64,000 bases of DNA, taken from NCBI RefSeq assembly GCF_040409805.1, contig NZ_CP099572.1, forward strand, positions 1,116,001-1,180,000, in the 5' to 3' direction. The translations under genes and the position numbers were made by a program. The DNA is from Polynucleobacter sp. MWH-UH23A (GTDB taxonomy: Bacteria > Pseudomonadota > Gammaproteobacteria > Burkholderiales > Burkholderiaceae). Below, piece by piece: positions 1 to 8,623 of this stretch (its first letter is position 1; every line of letters starts with the position of its first letter). The notes below the pieces were generated by a model that searched no databases, was not told where the DNA came from, and was given only the letters and a program-made list of their open reading frames with translations.

Positions 1-2
1 AG

Positions 3-1196
3 CAAGCGCCCTTATTCAATGAACTCTTATTTTTTACGGGCTTATGTTTGAAGTTAGGCCTCTGGGTATGGCTGGCCCAGGCTTTTTTGCGTGAATATAC
101 AACGCCACGTTGGTATAAGAGATGCTGTTGGGCCCTTTATGGTCTTGTTGCCACCTCTATAGCCCTTGGTTTTCTAGGAAAAATGGATATTGCCATTCTT
201 CTGATTTTAATTGGCTATACGTTTACTGCTTTAGTGCAAATAATAGCGACCATTAAAACCCCGAGTGCAGGAAAGCCTTTGCAAACGGCGCTGATCACAG
301 GGTTTGGCGTTACCTTAGCACTTATTTACCTCGCAGTTGCCTCCGTATTTTTCCCACTAGAGAGCAATAGCCAAATTCCTTTATATCTTGCGCGACTAAC
401 TGATTTTGTAAATCCTCTCGTTATGCTATCGATAATTGTCTTTCAAAATCGGCTCATTAGAAAAGAATTGGTGCAAATCAAAAATACTCTAACTGAAACA
501 CAACTTCGGGCTGAATTTGAAAGTAAGCTGCTAAAAGATCGTCGAACATTAATCGATATGCTGGCCCATGAACTAAAAAATCCACTGGCATCTATTGGTT
601 TAGCTTCAGAGACATTAAGTCAATCTATTGCAACCAAGAACGACAATGATCAAAAGCGTTTACAAAATATTAATCATGCAATATTAAGCATGGACACCAT
701 CATAGAGCGCTGTAGCCTTATAAATGCAATTGATCAGGGTCCAATTCCACTGAACCCCTCGCTGATTAATATTTGCAGCTTTACAGAGAACCTTCTTGAA
801 AATGCTCACTGCAAAAATCGAGTTAACTTGCTGACAGAGGGAAGTATTGAAATGCGTACTGACTCTCAATTTCTTAAAATTATCCTAACCAATCTCATTG
901 AAAATGGCCTGAAATACTCGCCAGCAGATTCACCAGTCAGGATTACTATTCAAGAACTGATTGATGACGCCGGAACACGTATTCGGATCAGTCTAAGCAA
1001 TTTCATCCAAAAAGATTTTGAGCCAGACCCAAGACTTTTATTCAAGCGATTTTATCGACACCCCTTAGCTAAGCAAACCAGAGGGTCAGGTTTAGGATTG
1101 AGTATCTGCAAAGAATTATGTAACGCTCTCAGTGGAACAATTCAATATCGACTCTTAAATAATGAAGTCACTTTCATCCTCGAGCTACCAAAATGA
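3..1196 (+). CDS. Sensor histidine kinase, 5' end outside window
   Basis: The reading frame is open to the left edge, so the gene begins outside the window; the TTG at 48 is only an internal codon. The visible N-terminal part is a set of hydrophobic membrane helices, followed by a linker helix and a histidine kinase core. The H box reads MLAHELKNPLAS, with the phosphoacceptor His at bases 567-569. The N box NLIENGLKYS starts at base 891, and the G2 box GSGLGLS lies near the C-terminus. The usual DxGxG (G1) box is not recognisable; the sequence there runs ISLSNFIQ. The stop codon overlaps the start of the next gene (ATGA), so kinase and regulator are translationally coupled. The signal sensed is unknown. 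The 7TM-type sensor region is an inference from the hydrophobic segments. Confidence 0.85.
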   Translation, partial: QAPLFNELLFFTGLCLKLGLWVWLAQAFLREYTTPRWYKRCCWALYGLVATSIALGFLGKMDIAILLILIGYTFTALVQIIATIKTPSAGKPLQTALITGFGVTLALIYLAVASVFFPLESNSQIPLYLARLTDFVNPLVMLSIIVFQNRLIRKELVQIKNTLTETQLRAEFESKLLKDRRTLIDMLAHELKNPLASIGLASETLSQSIATKNDNDQKRLQNINHAILSMDTIIERCSLINAIDQGPIPLNPSLINICSFTENLLENAHCKNRVNLLTEGSIEMRTDSQFLKIILTNLIENGLKYSPADSPVRITIQELIDDAGTRIRISLSNFIQKDFEPDPRLLFKRFYRHPLAKQTRGSGLGLSICKELCNALSGTIQYRLLNNEVTFILELPK

Positions 1197-1909
1197 ATCG
1201 CCCGGCTAAATTAATCAGGATTGTCATCGTCGAAGACGATGCGATATTACGAGAAGAATTGAGTCAATTTCTACAGTCTCGAAAATTCATCGTATATGAA
1301 GTAAACAACGGCATAGCCTTGAATGACCTTCTTCTGAGAGAATCCGTAGATCTCGTCATTTTGGACTTAAATTTGCCAGGTCAATCAGGCTTTGTTATTG
1401 CTAAATCAATCCGACATCAATACCCCCAGATGGGCATAGTAATGCTCACTGCACGCACAGGTTTAATTGATCGTATAAATAGCTATGAGTCAGGTGCGGA
1501 TATATACCTACCTAAGCCAACCCCTGCCTTAGAGCTGTTGGCGGCCATAAATAGTCTCACTAGACGCTTTGCCGAAAATGATCTTGAGAATTGGATTTTG
1601 CACAGCCACTCAAGTCAACTCAGCCCTCCGCATGGAGCAAACAGAATTAACCTCATTGCTGCTGAATCCACGTTACTCAAAGCGCTTGCACAAGCCCCCA
1701 ACCGATCGTTAGAGTCTGAAACTATCTGCGAAATTCTTTCAGAGCAATTAGCGGCGGAGCAAATGACAAAACGATCACTAGAAAATGTGATTAGCAGGTT
1801 AAGAAAGAAGCTTCAACCTATACTAGTAGGGCAAGAACGCAGAATTATTCATTCAATATGGGGGACTGGCTACCAACTTTGTCTACCAATAATCGTTGTT
1901 AATAACTAA
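1193..1909 (+). CDS. OmpR/PhoB-type response regulator
   Basis: This is the cognate regulator of the preceding kinase, with a start that overlaps the kinase stop by 4 bases. The N-terminal receiver domain has every key residue: the acidic pair D15/D16, phospho-acceptor D58 (LDLNLPG), T86 (MLTAR) and K108 (LPKP). The C-terminal region, roughly residues 150-235, looks like a winged-helix DNA-binding domain, ending in the family-typical GTGYQL motif. The linker is rather long and its sequence is divergent from the classical OmpR consensus. It ends tail-to-tail with the convergent outer-membrane gene, sharing a few bases. Target genes are unknown; the neighbouring secreted protein is a plausible one, but this is inference. 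Confidence 0.85.
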   Translation: MNRPAKLIRIVIVEDDAILREELSQFLQSRKFIVYEVNNGIALNDLLLRESVDLVILDLNLPGQSGFVIAKSIRHQYPQMGIVMLTARTGLIDRINSYESGADIYLPKPTPALELLAAINSLTRRFAENDLENWILHSHSSQLSPPHGANRINLIAAESTLLKALAQAPNRSLESETICEILSEQLAAEQMTKRSLENVISRLRKKLQPILVGQERRIIHSIWGTGYQLCLPIIVVNN

Positions 1910-2733
1910 AAGAGCACCTTTAAACTTGCTCCCACTGCGTTGTAAAGCGTTCTGTTATTAAACGGTAACTGCCTAAAGTTTTGGGTATAGGTGTATTGAT
2001 TGCTTCCAATGTTGTAATTAACCCCAGCCCATACCCGATCACTAAATTGACGACTGATTTCTACCCCCCCTGAATACAGATAGGATGAGGCAGCATAACC
2101 CGTGGTCATTAAAATAGAGGGAAAGCGGGTAACGCCAACATTGAAATTGATCACGTATAGTCCGACTTGTTTGGATACCGTTCCCAGAATTGAAGGTGCA
2201 CCCCCGTAACCAGCATCATTCGTAGTCTCATTAACACCAATGCTTGACTCCCAGCCATCCGAACTAATAAAAATTGCACTAGCTCCTAAGTTATAGGTAC
2301 TCACACCAGCCTTAACACCTAGATTAGGCTGAACGCTTCCAAGCACTTTTAATAAAACACCGCTATTTATACTCCATAACTTAGCGCCAGAAATTACGGG
2401 ATTCTTAAATCCCGGAGTTGCAGCATTGATATTTAATGGGTTGCTAATAACGGACTGTACATAAAGCTCAGAAATCCCAACTGCAAAGTTATAGGGCAAC
2501 CCCATAGAAAATTTTTGCGCATAATTATTATTAATGGAATTTGCAGAATTCTTTAAAGCGGGTGAATTAATGGTGTAATTGGTTCGAATATTATCAATAT
2601 TGGTATCTGACTCAATCTGATATGGCTTTAAAAAAAAGGATGGCGAATACGGTGATACTTCATCGGCAACCGCAAAGTGCATCAAACCCAATAGGAACAA
2701 GAAGGTTGCAAATTTTTTTTGGGCTGGGAGCAT
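1906..2733 (-). CDS. Secreted, probable outer-membrane beta-barrel protein of unknown function
   Basis: A 275-residue protein with an N-terminal signal peptide (hydrophobic stretch about residues 8-23, possible cleavage after AVA). The mature part has many short alternating strands rich in Asn, Ser, Tyr and Gly, and it ends in a strand finishing LKVLF, with the C-terminal Phe typical of beta-barrel outer-membrane proteins. I do not recognise a named family. It is convergent with the two-component system and their ends overlap by about 4 bases. No clear Shine-Dalgarno sequence is visible before the ATG. Confidence 0.6.
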   Translation of the reverse strand: MLPAQKKFATFLFLLGLMHFAVADEVSPYSPSFFLKPYQIESDTNIDNIRTNYTINSPALKNSANSINNNYAQKFSMGLPYNFAVGISELYVQSVISNPLNINAATPGFKNPVISGAKLWSINSGVLLKVLGSVQPNLGVKAGVSTYNLGASAIFISSDGWESSIGVNETTNDAGYGGAPSILGTVSKQVGLYVINFNVGVTRFPSILMTTGYAASSYLYSGGVEISRQFSDRVWAGVNYNIGSNQYTYTQNFRQLPFNNRTLYNAVGASLKVLF

Positions 2734-2914
2734 TTGAGATCTGTAAATTTAATAATAATTACCAGTATTATGGATGCTAGAGATCTCCTGAACCATTCTT
2801 TGGCACCCCTCTCTGGGGCAAATCCATGCACAATAATAAATTAGTAAGCTAATTCATTTTGAAAATTTGTAGTAATCCGTGGTGTATGGGGTCAGTCAGC
2901 GCTAATCGGCTTTT

Positions 2915-2927
2915 TTAATCCGTTGGT
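2915..2927 (+). repeat. att-like direct repeat, left copy (tRNA-Lys-like context)
   Basis: The 13-mer TTAATCCGTTGGT here matches 12 of 13 bases of TTAATCCGTAGGT at 6592-6604, in the same orientation, inside the broken tRNA-Asn. The wider stretch 2912-2935 resembles the anticodon loop to T-stem of a tRNA-Lys(UUU), recalled from memory, and then diverges. A further TAATCCGT occurs at 2873-2880. The two 13-mers bracket exactly the two McrBC genes, as the left and right ends of an integrated cassette would. Confidence 0.4.
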
Positions 2928-2962
2928 TGTGAGTAAAAATGTCGCCTGATACGCCAACGGAT
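2918..2962. repeat. Inverted repeat downstream of mcrC
   Basis: ATCCGTTGG at 2918-2926 is repeated in inverted form as CCAACGGAT at 2954-2962, with a 27-base spacer. One arm coincides with the att-like direct repeat. There is no T-run after either arm, so it is not an intrinsic terminator. It may be part of a recombination site or just a hairpin. Confidence 0.4.
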
Positions 2963-2985
2963 CACCAACCCAGCGAATTCAACCT

Positions 2986-4011
2986 CTATTTAAGTAGAGC
3001 AAGCATACGCTGGCTGATTTGACTGGAATCCCTTCTCATATCTAAAGCAGCGATAGTTATTGAGTGCTCTCGCACTCTAATTTTGTAGTCAAATTCTTCA
3101 TTAGTTGCCGGGTAAAGCAAGATTCCATCTATCTTTTGGCCTGAGTTACGCGTACGTTCTGTACAGTCCAGGTAAGTGTTAAGTTGGTACAAGTGAGAGC
3201 TATGAAAAGAGCTTTTACCCCAATTGGACTGGAATGCGTCCTGATAGTACTTTGTATCTAAAATTATCTTTCGTGATGGGGAGTTTAAGGTCACATCTGT
3301 ATACATATATGGGAGCAGACTTAAGTCAGTTTCATCGCCACTAGCACCCCAAGATAAACGCTCAGAGTAAACATCGTATTCAGTTTGATTTGTTTTGTAG
3401 AAGTTATATGCAAAGTCTTGAAATACTTTACGCATCTTCACTTCATCGCGGCTAAAGTCACGCATCTTTAACTCCCCCCGCTCGGCATCAGGAGATAAAT
3501 GCAGATAGATTAGCTCGCAAATATTGATCAAAAAGGCATAAAATGCATTGTTCTGATGTATTTGAACTCTCTTAAAAATGGGTGCAGTTAACTTTATCAA
3601 ATCAACATCACGAAAATTCTTTAATACCTTTTCAAGATCACCCCGTATAGATGAATCTATTGATGGGCTTTTTGAAAGTAAATTAATAGTTGATTTAAGA
3701 ATCTGGTTGTGCAGAATGTTATGCGATAACTCATCTACAAATGTAGCAGCCTTCGCTTGCTCAAAAAGCAAACGTGAAATTGAGCCCGCAAAATCAATCC
3801 TTCCTCTTAAACTTGCTGACTCCTCGGCAAGTGCCAAATAACCCCTATCTAATCCATCTTTAAGTACGCGATTTGCACCTTTTATCAATACTCGAGCCAA
3901 TAAATCTTGGGGCGTCTTTATATCGTCTATAGATGCACTTACTAGCTCCCCTTCATCCAACCTACCCCATGAGTAGCAAAGAATGAAGAATAAATTTTTT
4001 ATTGGGATCAT
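2986..4011 (-). CDS. mcrC: McrC-like restriction endonuclease subunit
   Basis: The nuclease partner of McrB in a methylation-dependent restriction system, which cleaves foreign DNA after McrB recognises modified bases and translocates. The 341-residue protein begins IPIKNLFFILCYSW, a start typical of McrC-family (5-methylcytosine restriction subunit) proteins. It carries a PD-(D/E)xK nuclease core: D239 in YTDVTL and D252-T-K254 in ILDTKYY, followed by a helix with QLNTYL. The start ATG overlaps the McrB stop by 4 bases (ATGA), so the two are one operon with fixed stoichiometry. The nuclease residues look intact. Family assignment is firm; the exact modification recognised cannot be told from sequence. 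Confidence 0.88.
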   Translation of the reverse strand: MIPIKNLFFILCYSWGRLDEGELVSASIDDIKTPQDLLARVLIKGANRVLKDGLDRGYLALAEESASLRGRIDFAGSISRLLFEQAKAATFVDELSHNILHNQILKSTINLLSKSPSIDSSIRGDLEKVLKNFRDVDLIKLTAPIFKRVQIHQNNAFYAFLINICELIYLHLSPDAERGELKMRDFSRDEVKMRKVFQDFAYNFYKTNQTEYDVYSERLSWGASGDETDLSLLPYMYTDVTLNSPSRKIILDTKYYQDAFQSNWGKSSFHSSHLYQLNTYLDCTERTRNSGQKIDGILLYPATNEEFDYKIRVREHSITIAALDMRRDSSQISQRMLALLK

Positions 4012-6371
4012 TTAATTAACAGGAGTTCAATTTCCTGATCAACTTCGCTACGCTTCTTATCAAACCAATATTCCCGCAAAAGTGGAGCAATCTCATTTCT
4101 GATTACCCCGTTGTACCAATCAGTGGAGTTTTGGACCTGGTGCGTAGGGACAAAGAAACTATGCCCAACCATGAACCCGGCTCCTAAATCTGGGGAAGCG
4201 TCAATTTTTTTGTTCAATTCACCCATTCTGGCTTGAATGACGTCAATTACTACGTGATCTACCCCCTTAGCTTCAAGCAGAGGCTTAAAGTTAGGACTTA
4301 TAAAGCCGGGGGGAATATCTTTAAATACAAAACGTCTTCTTAGCGCATAGTCAACAATAGCTAGAGACCTATCAGCAGTATTCATCATGCCGAGAATATG
4401 AACATTGGCTGGAATATAAAACTTTTTCGCCACTTCATCAGAGTAAGTTAATGAAACTGCCCAATCAGGGCCACGCTTGTCTGACTCAATTAACAACATA
4501 ACCTCACCAAATATCTTGCTAAGGTTGCCTCGATTAATCTCATCAATCAAAAATACATATGGTTTGCTTGGGTTCTGCAATGCCTGTTGACAAAATCTAT
4601 AAAAAACACCATTACGTAACGCAAAACCGGAAGAATCCTTTTTAGGCCGAAACCCTTGAATAAAATCTTCGTAAGAGAATGATTGATGAAATTGAACGGA
4701 TTGGATGCGGGTATCATCCTTGGAGCCAAGAAGAGTGTAGGCCAAGCGTTTAGCAATAAAACTTTTTCCTGTACCGGGAGGACCCTGAAGAATTAAATTC
4801 TTTTTAATCTTTATTGAATCAATCATCCCCTCAAACTCAGAACGGGAAAGCAACACTCCATTTAATGCATTATCGATACCATACTGCTCTATAGGCGCAA
4901 TCGCTTGATTATTGAATTCATCAGGGGTGATGTATGGAATATTTTCCCCGGCACTCTGTCTGTATATGCGATTGAATAACTCAACAAGCTCCAATGGTGC
5001 AGCTGTTAAATATCCGCCCTGCACAAGATTTAAATCTTTGTTATAAAAAAGGCCGTTATTAGACGCAAGAATAGCCTCAAGTTCGCTTGCATAACTAAAA
5101 ATTTCTTCTCTTGTTATTGGCTTATCTAAAAGCCTATAGTCTTTTAGTGCAATTCGGTAGCCAGGAAGACCTTCCCAATCCGTGCCATTCAAGCACTTAA
5201 ATGTGTCATCAGCTGACTCCGTTGCTATGGAGATACCAGTGATAGCCTTGTTATCGGTGAAATGAAATATTACGTCGCCAGCCTGGACCTTCCTCATGTT
5301 TGCATAAATATCGGCCTGACGCTCACCCTTTGACTTTTGAGGTGACCATAATGCCTGACCTAGACTTTCGCTGCCATACTCTCTATCTGGACGACCCTTT
5401 ACCAAGGTCTTTTCTATCCAATAATGTGAATTTGATTCGCCAGTCTTTGGGGCATCTTTAGGGTGCTCATTAGCGGTTAATTCGGGTTCAAGTTCTTCGC
5501 AAAATTCATCATATGTGACTGGAAAGTTTTTAATAGAACTTACACCCCAGTCAATAAGCTCATCCATAGACATCTTGACCCCCTCTAGCGCCGGGAGTTG
5601 TGCAGTAAACCTTTCTTCGCCACCATGTTCGTTTCTAACTAATTCCACCTTACGCCTAAGATTTAAGTCAGCCTTATCTTCATTAACGCCTAAGGTGATC
5701 CTGAAATAGATCTCGTTATTACTTGAAGTTCTGTCACTCCACAGATAGACCCAATACGAGATAACTGAAGGAGAGTCCGCTGAAGGCTCAAACGTTTGAG
5801 GAAGGTAATCCCTAAAATTCCCACGCTGATTAGTGGCAGTAACGGTCTTATCAGGATTGGTACCATTCGGAAACAACCTATCACGAATTCCTTGAGCCCA
5901 AACCTTAACGAGGCGATGAGCGTCTTTAATAATTATCTGAGCTTCGCGGTTTTCAGAAGGGACATACTTGTTACCTCTTTCGTCCACCAAATTTAACGGC
6001 TTTCCGACATTTTTCTGGTAAATGTTGATGTGATTTTCATTAAACGCACCAACCTGATCATCAATATCATCACCTGGATCACTAAAGTCAGACTCTTGGT
6101 AACTATGATCTGGAACTGCTGAAGACTTAGCTCTAGTCCACATTCCTCTCGCTACCTGCTCAATTTTCTTTTCGGCATGCAATTTAACTAAAATCTTTTT
6201 CAGCACATTGTCGGGTTTTTGCACCCCTTCAACGCCACCATTCTTCGAATGCATTTCAAGCACAGCTTTTGTTAGATCCTCTCTCCGCCAATATTTTTGA
6301 GAATCAAATAACTCCAGCACCAACTTAATGGCGTTGCTTGGCTGCAAGGGAATTCCGGAAACCTCGGTCAT
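4008..6371 (-). CDS. mcrB: McrB-like AAA+ GTPase with EVE-like domain
   Basis: The motor and recognition subunit of an McrBC system. I chose the ATG at 6371 (787 residues) over an upstream TTG at 6386. Order of parts: an N-terminal winged-helix-like segment (about 10-70), a middle region of unknown fold (about 110-290), an EVE/PUA-like domain beginning near SHYWIEK (315-321) and running to about 445, then the AAA+ GTPase. The GTPase has Walker A GPPGTGKS (530-537), Walker B FLIDEINRGN (D610, E611) and the McrB signature MNTADRS (N664 onward) followed by LRRRF. EVE domains are known to bind modified bases, so this is probably the specificity module. It is followed directly by mcrC with an ATGA overlap. 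Confidence 0.88.
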   Translation of the reverse strand: MTEVSGIPLQPSNAIKLVLELFDSQKYWRREDLTKAVLEMHSKNGGVEGVQKPDNVLKKILVKLHAEKKIEQVARGMWTRAKSSAVPDHSYQESDFSDPGDDIDDQVGAFNENHINIYQKNVGKPLNLVDERGNKYVPSENREAQIIIKDAHRLVKVWAQGIRDRLFPNGTNPDKTVTATNQRGNFRDYLPQTFEPSADSPSVISYWVYLWSDRTSSNNEIYFRITLGVNEDKADLNLRRKVELVRNEHGGEERFTAQLPALEGVKMSMDELIDWGVSSIKNFPVTYDEFCEELEPELTANEHPKDAPKTGESNSHYWIEKTLVKGRPDREYGSESLGQALWSPQKSKGERQADIYANMRKVQAGDVIFHFTDNKAITGISIATESADDTFKCLNGTDWEGLPGYRIALKDYRLLDKPITREEIFSYASELEAILASNNGLFYNKDLNLVQGGYLTAAPLELVELFNRIYRQSAGENIPYITPDEFNNQAIAPIEQYGIDNALNGVLLSRSEFEGMIDSIKIKKNLILQGPPGTGKSFIAKRLAYTLLGSKDDTRIQSVQFHQSFSYEDFIQGFRPKKDSSGFALRNGVFYRFCQQALQNPSKPYVFLIDEINRGNLSKIFGEVMLLIESDKRGPDWAVSLTYSDEVAKKFYIPANVHILGMMNTADRSLAIVDYALRRRFVFKDIPPGFISPNFKPLLEAKGVDHVVIDVIQARMGELNKKIDASPDLGAGFMVGHSFFVPTHQVQNSTDWYNGVIRNEIAPLLREYWFDKKRSEVDQEIELLLIK

Positions 6372-6386
6372 ATAATCAACCCACAA

Positions 6387-6588
6387 AGTAATAACGTTCT
6401 AATCAAAGTAGCTCAAAAGCCTGCAATCAATCTTTATTCTACTTTTTATAATGGCTGCTACCGCCTTAAATTTAGATTCAAACAAAACTCGTATTTAAGG
6501 ACACTAACCTATTACAAGTCTTGTAAATTTATACAAATGATTTAGAATCATTTCAGCTAGTTAAATACTTGATTTTTAAGGAAATGCT
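6387..6588. other. Non-coding region between mcrB and the tRNA fragment, with two palindromes
   Basis: No convincing gene is seen. Two perfect inverted repeats lie here: TTACAAG / CTTGTAA around one base at 6512-6526, and AAATGATT / AATCATTT around three bases at 6535-6553. They lie 20-75 bases from the tRNA-derived junction at 6589 and 140-180 bases upstream of mcrB. They could be operator sites for mcrB or arm-type sites of an integrated element. Sequence is AT-rich. Confidence 0.5.
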
Positions 6589-6633
6589 CTGTTAATCCGT
6601 AGGTCCCTGGTTCGAGCCCAGGTCGAGGAGCCA
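6589..6633 (+). pseudogene. 3' half of tRNA-Asn(GUU), element attachment remnant
   Basis: From CTGTTAATCCGT at 6589 to CCA at 6633 the sequence is the 3' half of a tRNA-Asn: the anticodon loop with GTT, 3' anticodon stem, variable loop, T-arm (GGTTCGAGCC) and acceptor strand with encoded CCA. The 5' half (acceptor, D-arm, 5' anticodon stem) is absent; the bases before 6589 do not pair. The break falls in the anticodon loop, a well known crossover point for tyrosine-recombinase islands. The native terminator follows, so this is the chromosomal side of the junction. The intact gene is expected at the other end of the element, outside this window to the left, if the element is still intact. Confidence 0.85.
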
Positions 6634-6643
6634 TATAAAAATT

Positions 6644-6673
6644 AAGCCCCTAAATTACTTTAGGGGCTTTTTT
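6644..6673 (+). terminator. Rho-independent terminator after tRNA-Asn remnant
   Basis: An 11-base stem (AAGCCCCTAAA paired with TTTAGGGGCTT, loop TTAC) is followed by a T-run. It directly follows the tRNA 3' end, as expected of the original tRNA transcription unit. Confidence 0.85.
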
Positions 6674-6702
6674 GTTTCAAAATTTGAAATGCAAAAATAG
6701 TG

Positions 6703-7023
6703 TTACCAAGGCTTTTTGGCAGCCTTTTCAATTGAAATGGCGGTACTAGAAATAAACATTTTCTTGATATCGGGACAAATCAAGACACTGCTTGAGGAAT
6801 TAGGCGTATAGGAATGTGCGGTTCCAGCCACCCGCCAAGAACTTCCGTCAGCTAATTCAAAGCTATCTCCAGACATCCCTAGGAATGCATAGGGATTTTT
6901 AAGTTGGGATAAATAACAAATAACTTGATTTGCATCAGATTTCTGCGCATAAACTTCTGCGGATAAGAGCAGCACAATCAACAATAAAAACTTAGGCAAT
7001 AAACGATTAACTAGGCACTTCAT
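6703..7023 (-). CDS. Small secreted protein of unknown function
   Basis: A 106-residue protein with a clear signal peptide: basic start KCLVNRLLPK, hydrophobic core LLLIVLLLS, and a likely cleavage site AYA-Q after about residue 26. The mature part of about 80 residues has two Cys (QVICYLS and VLICPD) that could form a disulfide. I do not recognise a family. The start ATG shares one base with the stop of the upstream MarR-like gene (TAATG), so the two are co-translated. Confidence 0.6.
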   Translation of the reverse strand: MKCLVNRLLPKFLLLIVLLLSAEVYAQKSDANQVICYLSQLKNPYAFLGMSGDSFELADGSSWRVAGTAHSYTPNSSSSVLICPDIKKMFISSTAISIEKAAKKPW

Positions 7024-7364
7024 TATTTACAGTGATTGCGAATAATAATTTCACACTCTTTTAGGCGTTTTAATGCCAACTTTGTTGGCAATACTAGCTT
7101 TATCCGTCCATCAGTGGGGTCGAACTTCATTTCGACCAGTTTTTTTGCTTGCAAAGACTTCAGAGTTGCATGGAGAGTTGCCTGGGAGGCCAGACCCTCA
7201 AGCAATAAGAGGTCGAGAACGCGTAGCTGAATTTGGTCAAGATAAGCCTCGTAGACCGCATTTAACATGCTTATTTCAAGCTGCTTACTTAGGCCAAAAC
7301 GCTTATTGGCTAACCTTATATCGTTATATATAGCCAAGTAAACAGAGCTATTCTTTCTATTCAT
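7023..7364 (-). CDS. MarR-like winged-helix regulator
   Basis: A 113-residue protein whose residues about 45-105 read as a winged helix: a helix-turn-helix with TLHATLKSLQAKKLVEMK, then the wing DPTDGRIKLVLPT and a closing helix TKLALKRL. The DxxDxRxxxxxLT-like wing is characteristic of the MarR family. It is short for MarR, having little of the N-terminal dimer helices. It is followed immediately (TAATG) by the small secreted protein. The Bug gene starts about 195 bases away in the opposite direction, so the shared upstream region could carry its operator; that is inference. Confidence 0.65.
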   Translation of the reverse strand: MNRKNSSVYLAIYNDIRLANKRFGLSKQLEISMLNAVYEAYLDQIQLRVLDLLLLEGLASQATLHATLKSLQAKKLVEMKFDPTDGRIKLVLPTKLALKRLKECEIIIRNHCK

Positions 7365-7558
7365 GCACCAATTCTAGGCATAGAATAGCCGTATGGCTAT
7401 TATTATCGATTTGAACTTATTGAATTAATTTTTATAAATAGTTAAGGCTTTGTAATAAAGCAAATCTCAATACGCATCTAATCGAAACCCCACTCTATTA
7501 ATCTTTAGGTAATATTTATCATCACAGAGTGCTATTAATAAAAATATGGGAGGCAGTA

Positions 7559-8587
7559 ATGATCCAATTCGAACCATGTAATTTGTTTCGCCGATTTTTT
7601 CAGCTCATCTCACTTTCAATATTTCTACTGATTTCTAGTCAGAGTGTATTTGCCCAATCCGATTACCCCAACAAGCCTATTCGTTTTGTTGTGCCATTTC
7701 CTGCTGGTGGGGCTACTGACAATATCGCAAGACCTTTACAAAATGAACTATTAAATTCCTATAAATGGAGTGTAGTGATTGATAACAAGCCGGGGGCTGG
7801 CGGTAATATCGGTGCGGAAATTGTTTCTAAATCAGCCCCAGATGGTTACACATGGCTAATGGCTTCCGTTGGTACACATGGAATAAATTTACCGCTCTAC
7901 ACACAGGGTGGCGGCAAATTGCCTTTTGACCCCGTCAAAGATTTCACACCGATTTCTTTAGTGGCTGAATTACCAAACGTGCTTGTTCTAAATCCTGAAT
8001 TTGCAGCCAAGAACAACATCAATACTGTGAATGACTTAATCGCCTATGCAAAAGCCAACCCCGGAAAGATCAATATGGCCTCTAGCGGCAATGGCACATC
8101 CATTCATATGGCAGGAGAGCTATTTAAGACAATGACAAAAACCTATATGGTCCACTTGCCTTATAAGGGCAGTCCTCCAGCTGTAACGGATTTATTAGCA
8201 GGCAATGTGGACATCATGTTTGATAATCTACCCTCTTGCATTAATTACATTCGCGCAGGTCGTTTGAAGGCTTTAGCAGTAACCAGCGCAAAACGCTCTC
8301 CCGCATTTCCAGATTTACCAACCATTGCTGAAGCTGCTAACCTTCCTGGCTACGAGGCTACCTCCTGGTTTGGCGTTGTCGGCCCAGCCAACATGCCTGC
8401 GGACATTCTCAATAAAGATAGCACCACATTAATGGCTGCTATTAACAGCCCATCTGTGAAAGAAAAGTATTTGGCTATGGGCGCACAACCAGTAGGTAAT
8501 ACACCTGCCCAGTTTTCAACTTTCATTAAAAATGAAATTACTAAATGGACTAAGGTTGTTAAAGACTCTGGCGCAAAGGTTGACTAA
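7559..8587 (+). CDS. Bug-family tripartite tricarboxylate transporter substrate-binding protein
   Basis: Periplasmic solute-binding protein of the TctC/Bug family, which binds carboxylates and other small acids. I chose the ATG at 7559 (342 residues) because GGGAGG sits just before it at 7548-7553; the frame is open further upstream without such a site. The signal peptide ends near VFAQ. The mature start [21 protein letters not shown] is the family hallmark, and [12 protein letters not shown] follows. Bug proteins are typically abundant and orphan in Burkholderiales; no tctA/tctB membrane genes are seen nearby. The ligand cannot be told from sequence. Confidence 0.9.
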   Translation: MIQFEPCNLFRRFFQLISLSIFLLISSQSVFAQSDYPNKPIRFVVPFPAGGATDNIARPLQNELLNSYKWSVVIDNKPGAGGNIGAEIVSKSAPDGYTWLMASVGTHGINLPLYTQGGGKLPFDPVKDFTPISLVAELPNVLVLNPEFAAKNNINTVNDLIAYAKANPGKINMASSGNGTSIHMAGELFKTMTKTYMVHLPYKGSPPAVTDLLAGNVDIMFDNLPSCINYIRAGRLKALAVTSAKRSPAFPDLPTIAEAANLPGYEATSWFGVVGPANMPADILNKDSTTLMAAINSPSVKEKYLAMGAQPVGNTPAQFSTFIKNEITKWTKVVKDSGAKVD

Positions 8588-8623
8588 ATAACCTGCAAAG
8601 CAATTGAGTCTGCATGATTAAAT

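Noticed and set aside
2918..2962. Inverted repeat after mcrC as a transcription terminator
   Set aside because: The spacer is 27 bases and no T-run follows either arm on the transcribed strand, so it does not fit an intrinsic terminator.
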